From Anseranas semipalmata (lineage: Eukaryota > Chordata > Aves > Anseriformes > Anseranatidae), in NCBI GenBank assembly GCA_013399115.1, contig VXAA01006433.1:2291309-2355308 (forward strand): a DNA stretch of 64,000 bases, read 5' to 3'. Both the position numbers and the translations under genes were made by a program. Position 1 is the stretch's first letter; each line of letters opens with the position of its first letter. The notes beneath the pieces were generated by a model. The model ran no database searches, was not told the DNA's origin, and saw only the letters and a program-made list of their open reading frames with translations. Positions 38,693 to 51,122 of the stretch are shown in pieces.

Positions 38693-41600
38693 GAAAAAGC
38701 TCAGAAGAAACCTACGTTGATTTGGCTGCATGTTCTCTATGGACTTTTATTTTCACTGTTAATTATTAAAACATCCCAAATTACCATGACCCAAGTTGCA
38801 AAAGTCACTGACGTTTACTCCTTATCACTGGGTCTCAGATTTTTTAGCTTGTCCTTAACACATACTGCTTTACTCTGTGTCTGTAGCCCCGAGAAAGCTG
38901 GTTTGGAGCCCTCCTTCAGGGACGGGTGGCCAGCCTGCAGCTCCATCCATCCTTCTGGTGGTGTCCCCATGGGGTCCTGTCCAGAGCATTCTTCATTCCT
39001 CTTGGCCAGCCCCTGTGTGTTCTGAACAAGCAGTGGACATTTCTTCTAAAAGAGAGGTGGACCCCACTTGGATTTGTGTGCCTATGAATTTGAAAATGAG
39101 ATAAAGCCACAATTTAGGATTTTAAAGATGAGTAGAGCCTAAATAGCTTCACAAACATAGATTTATCTGGCTGATGTATATTTTTAAAATAAACTAGAAG
39201 TGGTACTTGGTGACTATTGTTTTAATTTAATCTTGACAGGATGTATAATTTTTTAGTTTTACTGGATTGCATAAAAGTGCATGTATGAGATTCTAGTTTC
39301 ATTTTTGAGCTCCCATATTATATATTGTGCTTTGTATTGAATCTGCATTGTATTATTAATAATTTCCCCTTTTTATTTGATAACTTCCAGGAAAGGGAGG
39401 AAGAATGGCTTAAATTCTATAAAGAAATCAAGAGCTTTGCTGGCAAAAGATTAACACTGTATTGACCCTCTTTAGTATTCTTTTCAAGACCAACATTAAA
39501 GGAGAATTCATCATCTAAGCCTCTCCTAAATAGTGAGCATTAGCCCATCTCTGATAGAGAAAAATAATGCTACTCTTATTAAAAGTAATTGTAAATATGA
39601 AACAAAGTTTGTTCAATATGCTCTAATTGGCTTGATCCATTGAAAATAAACATAGAACTGCTGTCTCCCAGAACACTGGATAAAATCACCTTTGTTCTCC
39701 CTGTGCAGCTTTTGCTGACTTGTACATACAGCTGAGAAGATAGATTTTATTCACTCAATATTTCAATACAAAGTACTGCCAATCAAGCATTCATTTCCAG
39801 GAGACGGATGAATTTGTGCTAGTAAGGGTTGCTTAAGAGCTGTGGTTTCTTGTAAATGTTTATAAGAAGATTCCTCAGTTCATTTCTACCCCACAGTGTA
39901 ATTAGAAATTCTTGTTTCTTACCATACTTCGTCTTTTGTTTGAAAAACAGAATGCCTGAGCAGTTAATATGCTTATTTGCATATGGTTATTCTACAGCAC
40001 CTACCAACAGCTCTGCTCCCTTATGTAATTATATCAGTTCAGATTTTTTCTAGGGCTGCTGCTTCTTGTTATGCCTTCACCAGCACTAGACTTCTCTATG
40101 TGTGCTTCTTGGCCTAATCAATGTTTAGAGCTTTAATCAAACTGAATTTAGACTCCGTATCCTTTGTTACGAGTTTGGTTACACTTAAAAAACTGTAGAG
40201 ACAGATAACTTTCACTTCTGTTATACTTTGGAATCACTTCTGGGATCAAATTATCTTTCATACATGGACAAAGCTGTTGACTTCACTGGGATTGCATGTG
40301 CAGACATGAAAATAGAAAACAACAAGATCACTGGATAGGTAATAAAATAACACTCTCAGAAAATTAGCTCTTTTCTGCTGGGATGAAGGAGAAAACCAAC
40401 TCCAATCACATATTTACAACTCAGATTACTCTCCCAAAGGTTACCTTTAGTTGTCTGTAAATTTGCTGGGAAGGTAATTCCCTCTGCTAGCTCTTACGAT
40501 ATTTCGCAAACCTTTCATTTTCTTAATAATGATTCTCCTGTAAAATTTTCTAAAAGGGGAAGGTACCTCATCAACTTTGTACTACTTTGTTATGTCAAAT
40601 GTCTAAGTACTTTTTGCTTACACTTAGATCATCACTTACAACAAATAGAGACAGGAAACTTCCAATTAGCCTCCACAATAGCAAGTTTTCTCTCATCATT
40701 GCTTTTAGACTCCTGTGTTAGAGGGAAAAAATAGGTCTTCACTGTTAATTTCACATAAGTAAAGCAGCCTTTGAAATCTCCTTATGATTTTTGGACATAT
40801 TTGCTATGAATGTGAATGTGTACCATATTTTCACTGATAAAATATTGGATGTTTTTTTCAATGGCCAACTGTATACAAGTTTTGTCCATGCAAACAAGAG
40901 CATTATTATTTCCTTTTTTTCCCCCCCACAAAATTAGTATATGAAAGGAGAAAAATCTCTGCCTGCAGATAATTATCCGAGTAAACTAATTTCATCTCAC
41001 ATCAAAAGCAAGACAAACTGTGTTGCAATGAAGACATAGCCTAGCATAAGTAAGAGGGTTTTTAATTACTCCTATGATTCTGTGAGATGAAAGTAAAATT
41101 ACAGCTTCAGGTATTTGATGCGCAGGAGTTATATTTTGTAGTATCTATTACAATGTTTGTGGAAATCCAGCATGTTTCCATTTATGCTATTTTGGGATAT
41201 TGTTTGAGCTTTCATTCTTTTGCCTTTTCTCTGCCTCCTCCCATATTCCCTAGGACACAGCATTCCCTGACAAATACCTACTCAAGCCCAGACTGCGATA
41301 TTTGGATTAGTGGACCTTGCTGCATCCCAGGAGAGACACAGTCTGCAGGCAGCACCAACACGTCCTCCTCTTCTTGCTGTGTCAGAACCAAAGCCTGGAT
41401 CAAACATCCTCAAAACCAAACACCCTTGTGACAGAAGAACAGATGGACATCCACAATCTAAAATCTCTCTGGAATTCCACTGGGATACTTAGCAGTATTT
41501 CATTTTTGTTGATGATGTTGCTGTTTTATTAAACAGAGTTAGATTAAAAAGTATCATCTCACTGAAGAAACTGAAAATTCTAATGAGTTTTGTGGTCAGG

Positions 41601-41787
41601 CAGTAATTATATTAGCTTTTCCTAAAACTGGATACATTCAAATTCTCATCTAATTACGTTTTCAAAATGAAGCAGGGGAGTGAAAGGTCATAGTATTATA
41701 GCCAGCATATTTTGTTTTCCTCTGGAAAGAGTACAAGAATAGTTTCAATGGAAACAGTTTGAGATTATGCTTGATAATTTGTAATTA

Positions 41788-41895
41788 ACTCTCCAGGGTG
41801 CTGTGAGGCCTAATTAATTACTTATTGGAAAGCATTTGGAGATCTTTGGATGAAAGTTGCTATAGTAATGCCAAGAATTGCTGTTATTGTTAGCG
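41788..41895 (+). mobile_element. Ancient amniote MIR-like SINE, 3' part
   Basis: The order of landmarks 'cagggtgctgtgaggc', 'taattaatta', 'gcatttggagatctttggat' and 'gaaagttgctatag', ending in TTATTGTTA, matches the 3' half of the old amniote SINE/MIR-type repeats. In those the consensus reads approximately as aagcactttgagatccttggatgaaaggcgctatag followed by (TTA)n. It is diverged and 5'-truncated with no internal promoter boxes left. The exact subfamily is unknown without an alignment. Such elements are sometimes retained as regulatory elements. Confidence 0.72.
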
Positions 41896-42729
41896 TTAGG
41901 TGTTTTCCATCCCCAAATGCAGTTAGGTAGAAAATATACCTTTATTACTTTACGCTATCTTACAAACATCACTAATCTGATGAAAAGCAGTATTTAAAAG
42001 CTGAGAATAATTTTCTGCAATGGGAAGCTGAAGATGTTTATTTTAAAACTGTGAATATAATTTATGAATAAGCCAAATACATAAATTACATTCAGAAGTT
42101 TCACAGTAATAACACACTTTATATTCTCCATCTGCAGATAAGCAGGTGCATCTATTTGTAGAATTTGTCTTCTGTTATGAAACTGTCTTCAGTGCTATGA
42201 AAGTACTGTATCACGATTGCCTCGGTGTTTTTAACATCCAGCATTTGCCCTAAGGTCTGTCAACAGGAAAGTGTCACCCAAAAGCAATTAACTCAAATTA
42301 ATGTAATAATGAAGGGTCATGAAGATATTAGGATTCCTATTCAAATTAGGAAGATACCTCAGTATAAGACATTGAGAAAACAGTCCACCCCAATTTTTCA
42401 AATCGTGTTTGCCGAGTGGAGCAGACTCACCTGTAAGAAAGATGACAGATGTTAGCCCTTCTCCCCAAAGCCACGCAGACAGAGAAGAAAAGGGCAGCTT
42501 CAAAAAAAAGAAAACACTTTGCAGGAGGCTGGAGCTGGCAGAAGGAACTTGCTTTTACAGTAGGTCTCTGCCATTCAGCAGAGGTCTGAGCTGGGGAGGA
42601 GAGAAGCTTTAAGCATTGGAATAAAAGTTATGTGCAAGGACCCAAGAGCATTTTGGGGTCTCCAACCAGAACACAAAAATGTTCAATCTTGGTATAGAAA
42701 CTGAGAAAACTGGAGAGAATTTCTCAGAA

Positions 42730-42763
42730 ATATATATATAATATAATCTCTCTATATAGAGAC
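42730..42763. repeat. (TA)n patch with perfect 14-bp palindrome
   Basis: A TATATATATA run is followed by TCTCTATATAGAGA at 42749-42762, identical to its reverse complement. It could extrude a small cruciform, but no function is evident. Confidence 0.85.
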
Positions 42764-45700
42764 TTTTTCCCTTTTTTAGATCTTGCTGTTTTATGCTAGC
42801 TAAAGCAATTGACTAATTTATGTTCAGTAACCTCCAACCATATCTATATATTTATCTCAAGTATTGAAAACCCTTAAAAATACCTGAAGTTTTGAAAAAT
42901 TAGCTATTTGTGTTACACTGAGGAATCCAAGGGATAGGAAATATTCCTGAGGTTTCCTCCTTGTGAAGAGCTAACAACCCAAGAGGCTCAAGCAGGAGGA
43001 TTTGTTACACTTTGTTTAGGCAAGCAAAGGTAAAGTTTGAAGCAAGCGTCTTCCAAATGCAGATCTACCCTGGAGAAACCCTGCAAGTGCTGTAAAAGGG
43101 TGGGTAAAAATAAACACTAATGTGCATGATATCTATGGCACCCGTAACAACTATATACAGAAATATGGTTAACTAATAGCAAGTCTTCATGTTTTTTTCC
43201 GGAAGACAGATCTCAAAATTTATCGCTTTTAATATTTTTTCCAAGTAGTAATACATTTATGAATAAATCTCAACATATGCACAAGATAAATATATAAAGT
43301 TATTTTTTACAATGGTGTTGAATGCATAGTTCCCTCAAGCATTAGCTGTCTCTAACAAGCAGGTTGCTTTGTCTCTCTGTTTACCTTGTCAGCAGCATTC
43401 ATTTCTGTTATCACTCTTCTGGAAGAACAAAGTTTCTAGATATGCCTCAAAGGTGAACATAATTATGCTGTTTACATTGCTATTCCTACAGGGATCATAA
43501 AATAGTACTTAGAACAATGTTTACAGTCATCAGCGAAGCAGAAATCACCCTGTACATACCGGAAAGGCAGAAAACAATACCCCCTCCCTAACTAATTACA
43601 GATGGGACCGCACTGTATAAAGATCCCCCGTCTCGCCTGTGATCTAGGTGCTGGGTACTTTGGTAGCCTGAAGCATGCAGCAATTACTCCGTCCATCAAA
43701 TCAAAATTTCTCTAAGGTGTTTTCTTTTCGCTGGGGCCCCGCAGACAATGTGACATACCAGTTTCTAACTTTATATTCAGAGCAAGGCAACAAATAAACT
43801 AAATGTAACGAAGCATGATTTCATGCGCCAACTAAAACACGTCCCTCTTCGATGCCGAACTTTTCATCAGCATGCCTTGTTTCATTTGCTCTGTATTTTG
43901 TTACGGCCTGGGACAAAGCTAATTGAAGCCCAAAGAGGGGTTTCCTTTACCTTCAGTAGGTTTGGGGTCAGATATTCATTGTGCAGCAGTGGGGCTTGCT
44001 GAAAGCAGATGCCAAGCAGGAATCCTTCTGCAGCGCTGCTGGTCCTCCCCTCCACCCTGTCAGCCACCTTCCTCTGCATGCACATGTGCATTGAGGACAT
44101 AGCTACAGCAACACTTTCGGAAGTTAATTCTGTAAAATACAGAAAAAATACTGATTTAAGGCAATGTAGCAAAGATAATTTGTGCGCTGCTCATAGATAA
44201 AGACTCACAGGCGGTTGGGTATTATTACAGATACATTATTTTCCTTATTTCCTGATTGCTAATCACCAGTCAGTCTGTTCTGTTCAAGCTAAGGTAGCTG
44301 TGATATGATCTCATATTCACATGCTTTCTATTGTAATATTAAACTTTTTCTGGCTGACACGTTACATTCATCATGTGGCGACTTCGTAGTCAACTATCCT
44401 TGCTGTTTGCCTGAGGGCGCAGGGGATGCATCAGCTCCGTCACACATCCATGGGAACGTCAGCAAGAGAAGTTCAAACTAACCAGCCAGCATCACCAAAT
44501 ATGCATCACAACAACCCAAAAGCTTTCACTTTGGAGAGAGGAAAAATAATAAAAGAACTACTACATATGAAATGCATCAAGAATACAGCAAAACTGTTTT
44601 TTGAGGGACTCTTTGGATCTTGTCAACACAGCAGTGTTGTTTTGGGATGTAATTATGCTGGTATAAACATATTGCTGATATAAAAGTGTAGCTTCAGAAT
44701 GGATATAAGCTAACCAGAAGGAGGACATAGTTTCACCATGGTTCACCCGGACAGCACAGGGTTCTGGGGGACCCTGGGGGACAGTCAGCAACGTGCCCAG
44801 GGATGGGGCACTGGGAAGCAGAGCTCTCAGTACTACAGTGCCAGCACAAGAAGGACTTTGAGGCACTGTGATTATTTCTTGTGCCATAAGCCATACTTTG
44901 GAAATCACTGTCCAGAGACTAAAATGGTTTTATGGAGTTTTCAATCATTTGACTTCTTTCATCTAAGGGTGAGAGCTGGTGAAGTCACTGAGAACATAAC
45001 CATGGATAACAGCAAGGTCAGGGATGCCACCAAACTGTGAAGATTGTTCTTAACACAGCACTTCCATTTGCAAAACTCAGGCCAAATTCAGGGTTACTGC
45101 TGTCACATACATTTAGGAGGTGACAATCATGAAATAAGAGACATAAGAGTCCACTAGAGGTATAGTGCATACATTATCATTCTCACAGCCCATCTGTTAA
45201 ATCCTGATCTCTTTAGACTTATTTCCAGCTTGATAAAGCAAAGCTCCAAGAAAAAAAAAAAAAGAGAGATTTTTTAATTAATTACAAGACTGAAATAAGA
45301 CTTTTTCACATCATGATTTGCTGCATATTTTTCACCATTTATACAGCATATTGATTTTTTTTTTTTTTGTCATGTATCGTTCATTGAGCTCTGTACTTAC
45401 ACTATTTAAACTGAGACTGGAGTCTGTCTTGGCTGCCACTCTGTTTACAGAGTTTCACATTAAAGAACTTCTCAGGTCTCAAATACATCTGTTTTTCATC
45501 TGTGTTCAAATGATTACAAAGAGGAAGTTTTGGTGTGCTTGTCTTTCCAGGATATGATTCATATTACCCTCTGAAAACAGGGAAACATTTAGAACTCAGC
45601 ACTACATCTCAAACATTAAAAATAAAACCCAGGTATTTCTGAGTGAATTTGTTGGCATATGAATTATTTCTGACTTCATCTTAGAATAAAGTCTCCAAGC

Positions 45701-46241
45701 TCAATAGCCAGTAGGAAAAAGAAAAAAGAGAAACTTCTCACCAACTTTCAGACACGAGAAGAAAACACACATGCTAAGACCTGATGGCGTTAATTCCTGC
45801 ACACTGATTGAGCTGGTCCCCACAGAACACTGTTGCCGCAGCTGACTCTTGGGTGTTGTCAACCGGCTTCAGCATGCTGCTCGCAGGAGTCAGAAATGAC
45901 TTGTCCCCCACTGCGGTGAAATCACTGTCTGAGAAAAAACTAATCACACCTGATCGCACGGCTTGTGCCCCAAAGGAAGCAAAATGCTTGGAAAATGCAG
46001 GAGAATGCACGAGTGGCCTCTCAGCCTGTGGTACTTTTCTGGGCTGTATTTATAAATATCTGCTTTTTCAGTCCCTGGGATAAAAGTTTTACATTTGTCA
46101 TCCCTTGTCTCAACTACTTCACACTTCTTGTTCTCCTTCAAATTGTTGCCAAAATACTTGCACCCTTCATACCCATCATGTTGCAGCCTCTTGCACACAC
46201 CACTACTCCCTAATGACTGCTTCTTTTTCTTCTCTTTCCTC

Positions 46242-46265
46242 TTTTTTTTTTTGTTGTTGTTGTTG
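46242..46265. repeat. Poly(T) and (GTT)n microsatellite
   Basis: T11 is followed by four to five GTT units. Confidence 0.92.
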
Positions 46266-47079
46266 AGACCAGAAGGGAATCTGGATCAACATACCCCACC
46301 TTCCGTAACACGTACCTGACACACCTGTCTTCCAGAAAGGCACCCAACCACAATATAATGATGTTAAAATTAAATTTGTCATTTCCATTGCTGTTCTATA
46401 TTCTTTTTGTTGTTTAACACTTTGAATTTCTTTATTGCAATGATATTCTAATTTTTATGTGGATAAATTCATGCACACATTCTCATGTGGACCAGGAGGA
46501 CTAGAATATATTTAAGAAATCTGTTTCTAGGAAGCTCTAAATTACATTAGCAATATATTTTAGTAATAACAATCAAGCCTGGCTCATTTCCTTGGGATTA
46601 ATGACTAGCTGGGAGAGCTGATGGCCCCAAGAAGTAGTCATTATTTTATTAGAGTATTTTTTGTTTTTAATTAGGCCAAAATTAGAAAAAATCCTGTCTT
46701 CTCTGTGTGCAAGAGTAATGATAGCATCACAGGAGAAAAAGTATAATCACTCCAAGTAGGGAAAAGGTCTCTTTTAAATGTTTGATAACATTTGGTAAGA
46801 TCACCAGGTTAATACTGTGACACACCGCAGTTTTTTGCTGGTTTCATCTGTTCTCTTAGTGTTTGCATTTCTCTGATCCCAGAGGGATTTTTGTTGTTGT
46901 TTTGAAAAATGAAGCATATGCATTTTGAAGAACATTTGTAAATGTATTATACACTTTTGGATAATGCATCGCAACACAATTGCTTATGACAGGCGGCTCT
47001 GCCTGACTTCAAGTTTGTCAGCTAGAATACATTGAAAATGGGTGAGGAAAAGGAAGACTTGAAAATATAAAAAAATCTT

Positions 47080-47081
<2 letters not shown>

Positions 47082-47114
<33 letters not shown>
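47082..47114. repeat. (AC)n microsatellite, about 16 units
   Basis: An uninterrupted AC dinucleotide array, followed by A-rich CAAA/CCAA words to about 47150. It sits at the 5' edge of the LINE fragment that follows. It is long enough to be polymorphic. Confidence 0.97.
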
Positions 47115-47117
<3 letters not shown>

Positions 47118-47149
47118 CAAACAAAACAACCAACCAAAAAAAAAACAGA

Positions 47150-47735
47150 AGGACCAGAGATTTACAAACCAATCCATTTAACCTCTCTTACCAGAAAAAG
47201 ATTGGAATAAATTATTAAATTAACTAATTGCAAACAGCCAGAAGATAATAGGGAAACAGGTAACAACCAAAACAAGTTCATCAAGAACTGTGTCAGAGAA
47301 AACTTTATTTTGTCACAAGGCAATAGACTTGTGATAACTCCATGAACTTTTCTTAAGCTAACGTGGCTTGGGTGAGTTTGTTAGGGTGGGTAACGAAAAC
47401 CTGCCAGAAAGCCCACCTGAGCAGAAAGGCAGGAGGGGCCTGGGTGTTAGAAAGGAAGGACCTGGCAAACAGCTCCTGAGAGCTGCTCCATCCCGAGTGG
47501 CCTACAAAGCCATGTTACATCAGTGACCAGTGATGTTCAGAGAACAGACTTACAAAGTTTACAGTTAGCATGAAGCAGAAGGGACCTGCAAGCATACTGG
47601 AACATGAAAATGAAAACCCAAATTCAAAAGAATCTCGAGGAATCGTGGAGTTGATCCAGGAAAAAAAAAAAAAAAAAAGGTGCTATGGTGCTATTCAAAA
47701 GGAACAAATTTCAATTGCATACAGTATGGGATGTA
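47150..47735 (+). mobile_element. Ancient CR1/L3-like LINE, ORF2 (reverse transcriptase region)
   Basis: A diverged non-LTR element in plus orientation. Landmarks in consensus order are 'ttggaataaattattaaatt' with 'ccagaagataataggg' (47200-47255), 'acaagttcatcaagaactg' (about 47270), 'ttttgtcacaaggcaatag' (about 47310), 'agttagcatgaagcagaagg' (about 47562) and 'attgcatacagtatgggatg' (about 47714). These correspond to the reverse transcriptase and downstream ORF2 region of sauropsid L3/CR1 elements. It contains stops, frameshifts, a short internal deletion just before the last landmark, and an 18-nt A run (47661-47678). It is immobile. The segment 47390-47540 is less clear. Confidence 0.65.
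47661..47678. repeat. Poly(A) run inside LINE fragment
   Basis: Eighteen A residues, probably a secondary expansion of an A-rich site within the element. Confidence 0.92.
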
Positions 47736-47959
47736 CAGGATTCAAATGTATACAGGTATGTAGGCATGGCTATCATCCTTGATTTTGGGGAAAGAAGAGG
47801 CATGGTACTAAATAACAAGGCAGTACAGACAGTGATTTCATAGATAAAGACAAGGACAAAAATATTAGAGAGCAGACTGAGAGTGAAGACAAGTTTTCCT
47901 ACCTGCACCTGACCAGGTTGCTCTTGGGTTTCTTTGCAGCTTTTGCACTTCTCAAAACA

Positions 47960-48013
47960 NNNNNNNNNNNNNNNNNNNNNNNNNNNNNNNNGGAGAAAAA
48001 AAAAAAAAAAAAA
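47960..48013. other. 32-base assembly gap next to an 18-nt A run
   Basis: N at 47960-47991, then GGAG and A18 (47996-48013). Open frames reading through the N run here are artefacts. Confidence 0.95.
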
Positions 48014-49187
48014 GAAAGGGGAAAAAGCCTTATCAGAATGCATCCAGTAAACAGAAGCCACATATTTTGAATACAAAAAACTTTCCCCCAACATAGAAAA
48101 ATTGGTGTGCAAAGTTTAGATTGGTTCGATCCCCCTTTTCAAAGCAACTTACAATTACTGTCATCTTGCAGGTTGTCTCTCTCTTTAAAATGTGTTACTT
48201 ATAACTTTAAAAGTTATAGCTAAATCGAATTAGTGATCATGACAATGTTGTTTTCAGTTCAAGTAGACTCTTGATGAATCTGTCTTTGTTAACTTATTTG
48301 TCTTTGCTATGTGAAATTATGTGCCATTAACTTACTATGTTCTGTAAATCCTCTGCAGTAATAACTACATGCAACAGCCCTTCTGTCTAGTCAGTTGAGA
48401 TTTGACAGCCTCTGTTTGCTAAACGTACCACTTCACTGAGACTTCAGAACACACTTTTCATATTTCTCCATTCTCATTATCCAGCTAAGGTCCTTATAAC
48501 ATATGGTCCTATTTTCCTAATTGCATTCACTGTTACACGTCAAACCAAGCTAATCTTTCAAACCGTCAGGCTAATCAGTACAAAATGCATGGCCACTGTT
48601 TGCACACATGCTGGTAATGAGAGGGGAACAGGACCTACACAAATCAGAAAATGCCACTGAGTCCCAGCTGGGTTGTTTATTTCTCCTTCATTTTCTCAGA
48701 TGATCTGAAATGCATCTTCTCTCTCATTTACATTTTCAGAGTAATTTTCTCAGCAGAGAACTATTAGCACTGGTGGCTGATGTCCTACCCAGCCAGACCT
48801 TCACCATAAGGCAGGACTTTAGTTATTGATTCCATGAAACAGATCTTAAGGTGAATGGCCAAAATTGTTCAGCGTGTTATTATTATTCACAAGAAAATAC
48901 AATATATTATTTAACCTCCTCTAATGCAGCAAAAATGTGGAGAAAGTCACTGTGGTAACTACCACTCAGTTGTAGGTTTCTTATTTGGCAAAAATAAAAG
49001 GTAACATGCAGCCTGTAATTTACTTGTCATACCTCTGACATAATCACAGCAAGCTTGATTGTTCCCCTAAAGCAGGTTAGCTGGGAACATGCAGATGGAG
49101 GTTAGGGGAGATATTGGTTTGTACATTTAAAGGTACAGTTGTAGACTATAAGTAACAGAGCCAAAGAAAAACTCCATGCTTGCACTG

Positions 49188-49201
49188 TAAAAAAAAAAAA
49201 A
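49188..49201. repeat. Poly(A) run
   Basis: A short A homopolymer in unique sequence. Confidence 0.9.
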
Positions 49202-49635
49202 TGTTTGGTTCTGGGGCCAACTGATATATCATAGACAATTCTATCAAAACTGTATAAATTCAGTAGACCTGAATTGACTTCTAACTTACCTTCAGTAAAT
49301 CACTGAATTTCCTTTAATCTTGAATAAAGGTATCAGAAACCTGAAGCCCAAGCCATCAGCATTCTCCTGCATTAGCTAGATGCTTTGCTTTAACCAAGCA
49401 TGTTTCAACAGCTAAATGCAGAAAACACACACAGAAGGAAGGAACACTCATTGGGATAATTAGCAATTTTCTGTTGCAAACTATTTTTCCACATTCACCT
49501 TTCAAAATTTTATGAGTTGCCCAATTCAGTGGCCCATCAGAGGCAAGGCTGCCACAGCTCCATTCCCCCGAGGCCCAGCCAGTGGTCACGTTGAAAATGT
49601 ATTTCCTGATAGGCACACCACAAACAGATATACAG

Positions 49636-49675
49636 CACACACACATACATACACAGATCAACACAGTCACAATCA
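49636..49675. repeat. CA/ACAT-rich low-complexity patch
   Basis: Degenerate CACACA and ACATAC words. It gives the Cys/Val-rich centre of the long minus-strand frame. Confidence 0.8.
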
Positions 49676-50624
49676 TGCTAACATGGATGGTACCAATAGC
49701 CTCATCCTGTCTCCTTCTCTGGCTGATGAAGATGAAGGTCCAGTCATGTGAAATACATACATGCACTGTAGACCCCAGCCCTCTCGTAGCCATTTCACAG
49801 ACCCACTGATCACTCCAGAGCCAGCCCTGACTTATAACTTTCCCCACCTTTGGCTCCACCCCTAAATATCCCATAAGTCTTCTTGTTATCCCACCAGCTG
49901 TGAAAGTAACTGAGGAATAGCCTGAGAGCATTTTCTCAGTGGACTATGTAGGAGATATAACCCATTTTTAATCAAAATCCAGGTTCCAAGGGATGACTGG
50001 CTTATCAGATTAAGAACTATATTTAAACATAAGTAAATGTTTCAAATATAATTAGTACAAATCCTCAGAAGCCTTCATCAGCTTCTGTAAAAGGAGTTAT
50101 TCCTCCTTCCTGCTTGCTGAACAATGCTGTAAAAGGCTCCTGGTTATGTGGATCTGGGGTTCACTGCTCTTGCAACAGCAAGGCCTATTGCATAGCCCCT
50201 AGTAATGAGCAGTGAATGAGGAAAAAGACTTTATTTGCCCATATAAAGCAAATGAAAACAGATTTACAGCATCTTGCTCTCATTTCTCTCACACCTTCCA
50301 TGTCTCAGATTCAATAGACTTGAAATGTGAAACTGTCTTTTACAAGAAAAAACAAAGTACCGCTGTATGGAAATGTATGTATTCACACTGAGACTCTATT
50401 TAGTGCTTTAGTTTGATCTCTAGTCTAAAGTTGTATCTGAAGTAACATCAAAGCGTGATTTTGGAACAGTTTTTCTTACATGTATTACATAGAGTTGACT
50501 ATACAATTCAACTGATACAACTCAGACTAGAAATCAAGTAGGTAGTTACTCAATGTGAGATACATAGTAGTGCTAGGAAAGACATACGGAAGAAAGGTAA
50601 AGACTATCAGATAGAGGGAGCAGC

Positions 50625-50990
50625 CTCCATGCGGGGAGAGATTAAATAGGTTTGAATGTAATCTGTTTGGGAAAGAGATAGCTGAGGTGGGATGTCACAG
50701 GGGAAAGTTATGAACGACATAGAAAAAGTTAATAGGGATCAATTATTCACTATTTCTTACTACAGAAGAGTTTGGGAGTGTGCACTAAATTAATTTATGT
50801 AATTTAAGAACAGGCAAAGGGCAGCATTTTTTCATGCAATCACAATTAAACTGTGGAACTGATTATTATAGGGTGTTACAGATGCTAAAGTCACAGAAAG
50901 GTTCAAAAGCAATTAAACTAATACAGGGAAGAAATGCACTTCTGGGGCTAATCTACACAAGACGTGGATACAACCTCTCTGAGCTGTGCA
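50625..50990 (+). mobile_element. Ancient CR1/L3-like LINE, end of ORF2
   Basis: A diverged plus-strand element. Landmarks in consensus order are 'ggggagagattaaataggt', 'ttgggaaagagatagctgag', 'aaaaagttaataggga', 'caggcaaagggcagcatttt', 'aattaaactgtggaactgat', 'gtgttacagatgctaaag' and 'ggttcaaaagcaattaaac'. These match the C-terminal ORF2 region of sauropsid CR1/L3-like LINEs, where a conserved stretch encodes the 'LWN.LP..VV.AKSL..FK' signature. No intact frame survives. In the consensus this segment lies a few hundred bases downstream of the one at 47150-47735, with the same orientation, so both may be remnants of one insertion separated by later sequence. Confidence 0.75.
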
Positions 50991-51086
50991 GGCGAGAGCA
51001 GAAGGGCTAAACCGCAGGTGTGTTCTCGTTCCTTAGCCATTTGACAGCAGCCACTGCCAGCAATGAAATACTGAACCGGATGGCTT

Positions 51087-51122
51087 TATAGCCATCTTTA
51101 CAGCCATCTTTATAGGCATGTT
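51087..51122. repeat. 12-bp minisatellite, three units
   Basis: TATAGCCATCTT, TACAGCCATCTT and TATAGGCATGTT in tandem, with one to two differences between units. Confidence 0.9.

Larger units (their letters stand above)
32662..41787. other. Unique non-coding stretch
   Basis: About 9 kb with no supported gene. It includes a pyrimidine-rich block (34152-34466), a relatively GC-rich patch (about 36770-36930) and a C8 run with a single N (38683-38692). Stretches near 32870-33090 and 41740-41790 have conserved-element-like word content. The 111-codon minus-strand frame (35397-35732) has no domain. Confidence 0.6.
41896..47081. other. Unique non-coding stretch
   Basis: No supported gene. Contains a 14-bp perfect palindrome TCTCTATATAGAGA (42749-42762) in an AT-dinucleotide patch, poly(T) at about 45354-45369 and T11-(GTT)n at 46242-46265. 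The stretch 43560-43920 looks like candidate conserved non-coding DNA. A GC-richer patch lies at about 44740-44870. Confidence 0.6.
47736..50624. other. Non-coding stretch between two LINE fragments, with assembly gap
   Basis: No supported gene. Contains a 32-base N gap (47960-47991) and A runs. A 191-codon minus-strand frame (49356-49931), the longest in the window, crosses a TG/CA-rich patch and shows no recognised domain. Stretches around 48850-49000 resemble conserved non-coding sequence by eye. Confidence 0.55.

Noticed and set aside
47711..48112. 133-codon minus-strand frame
   Set aside because: It reads through a 32-base N gap and an A18 run, so it is an artefact.
48118..48140. tRNA T-arm-like GGTTCGATCCCCC
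   Set aside because: The stem does not pair and no A-box lies upstream at the right distance.
49356..49931. 191-codon minus-strand open frame, the longest in the window
   Set aside because: No recognised domain. Its centre is encoded by a TG/CA-rich low-complexity patch (Val/Cys/Met-rich), and no splice or promoter context is evident. Length alone is not enough.
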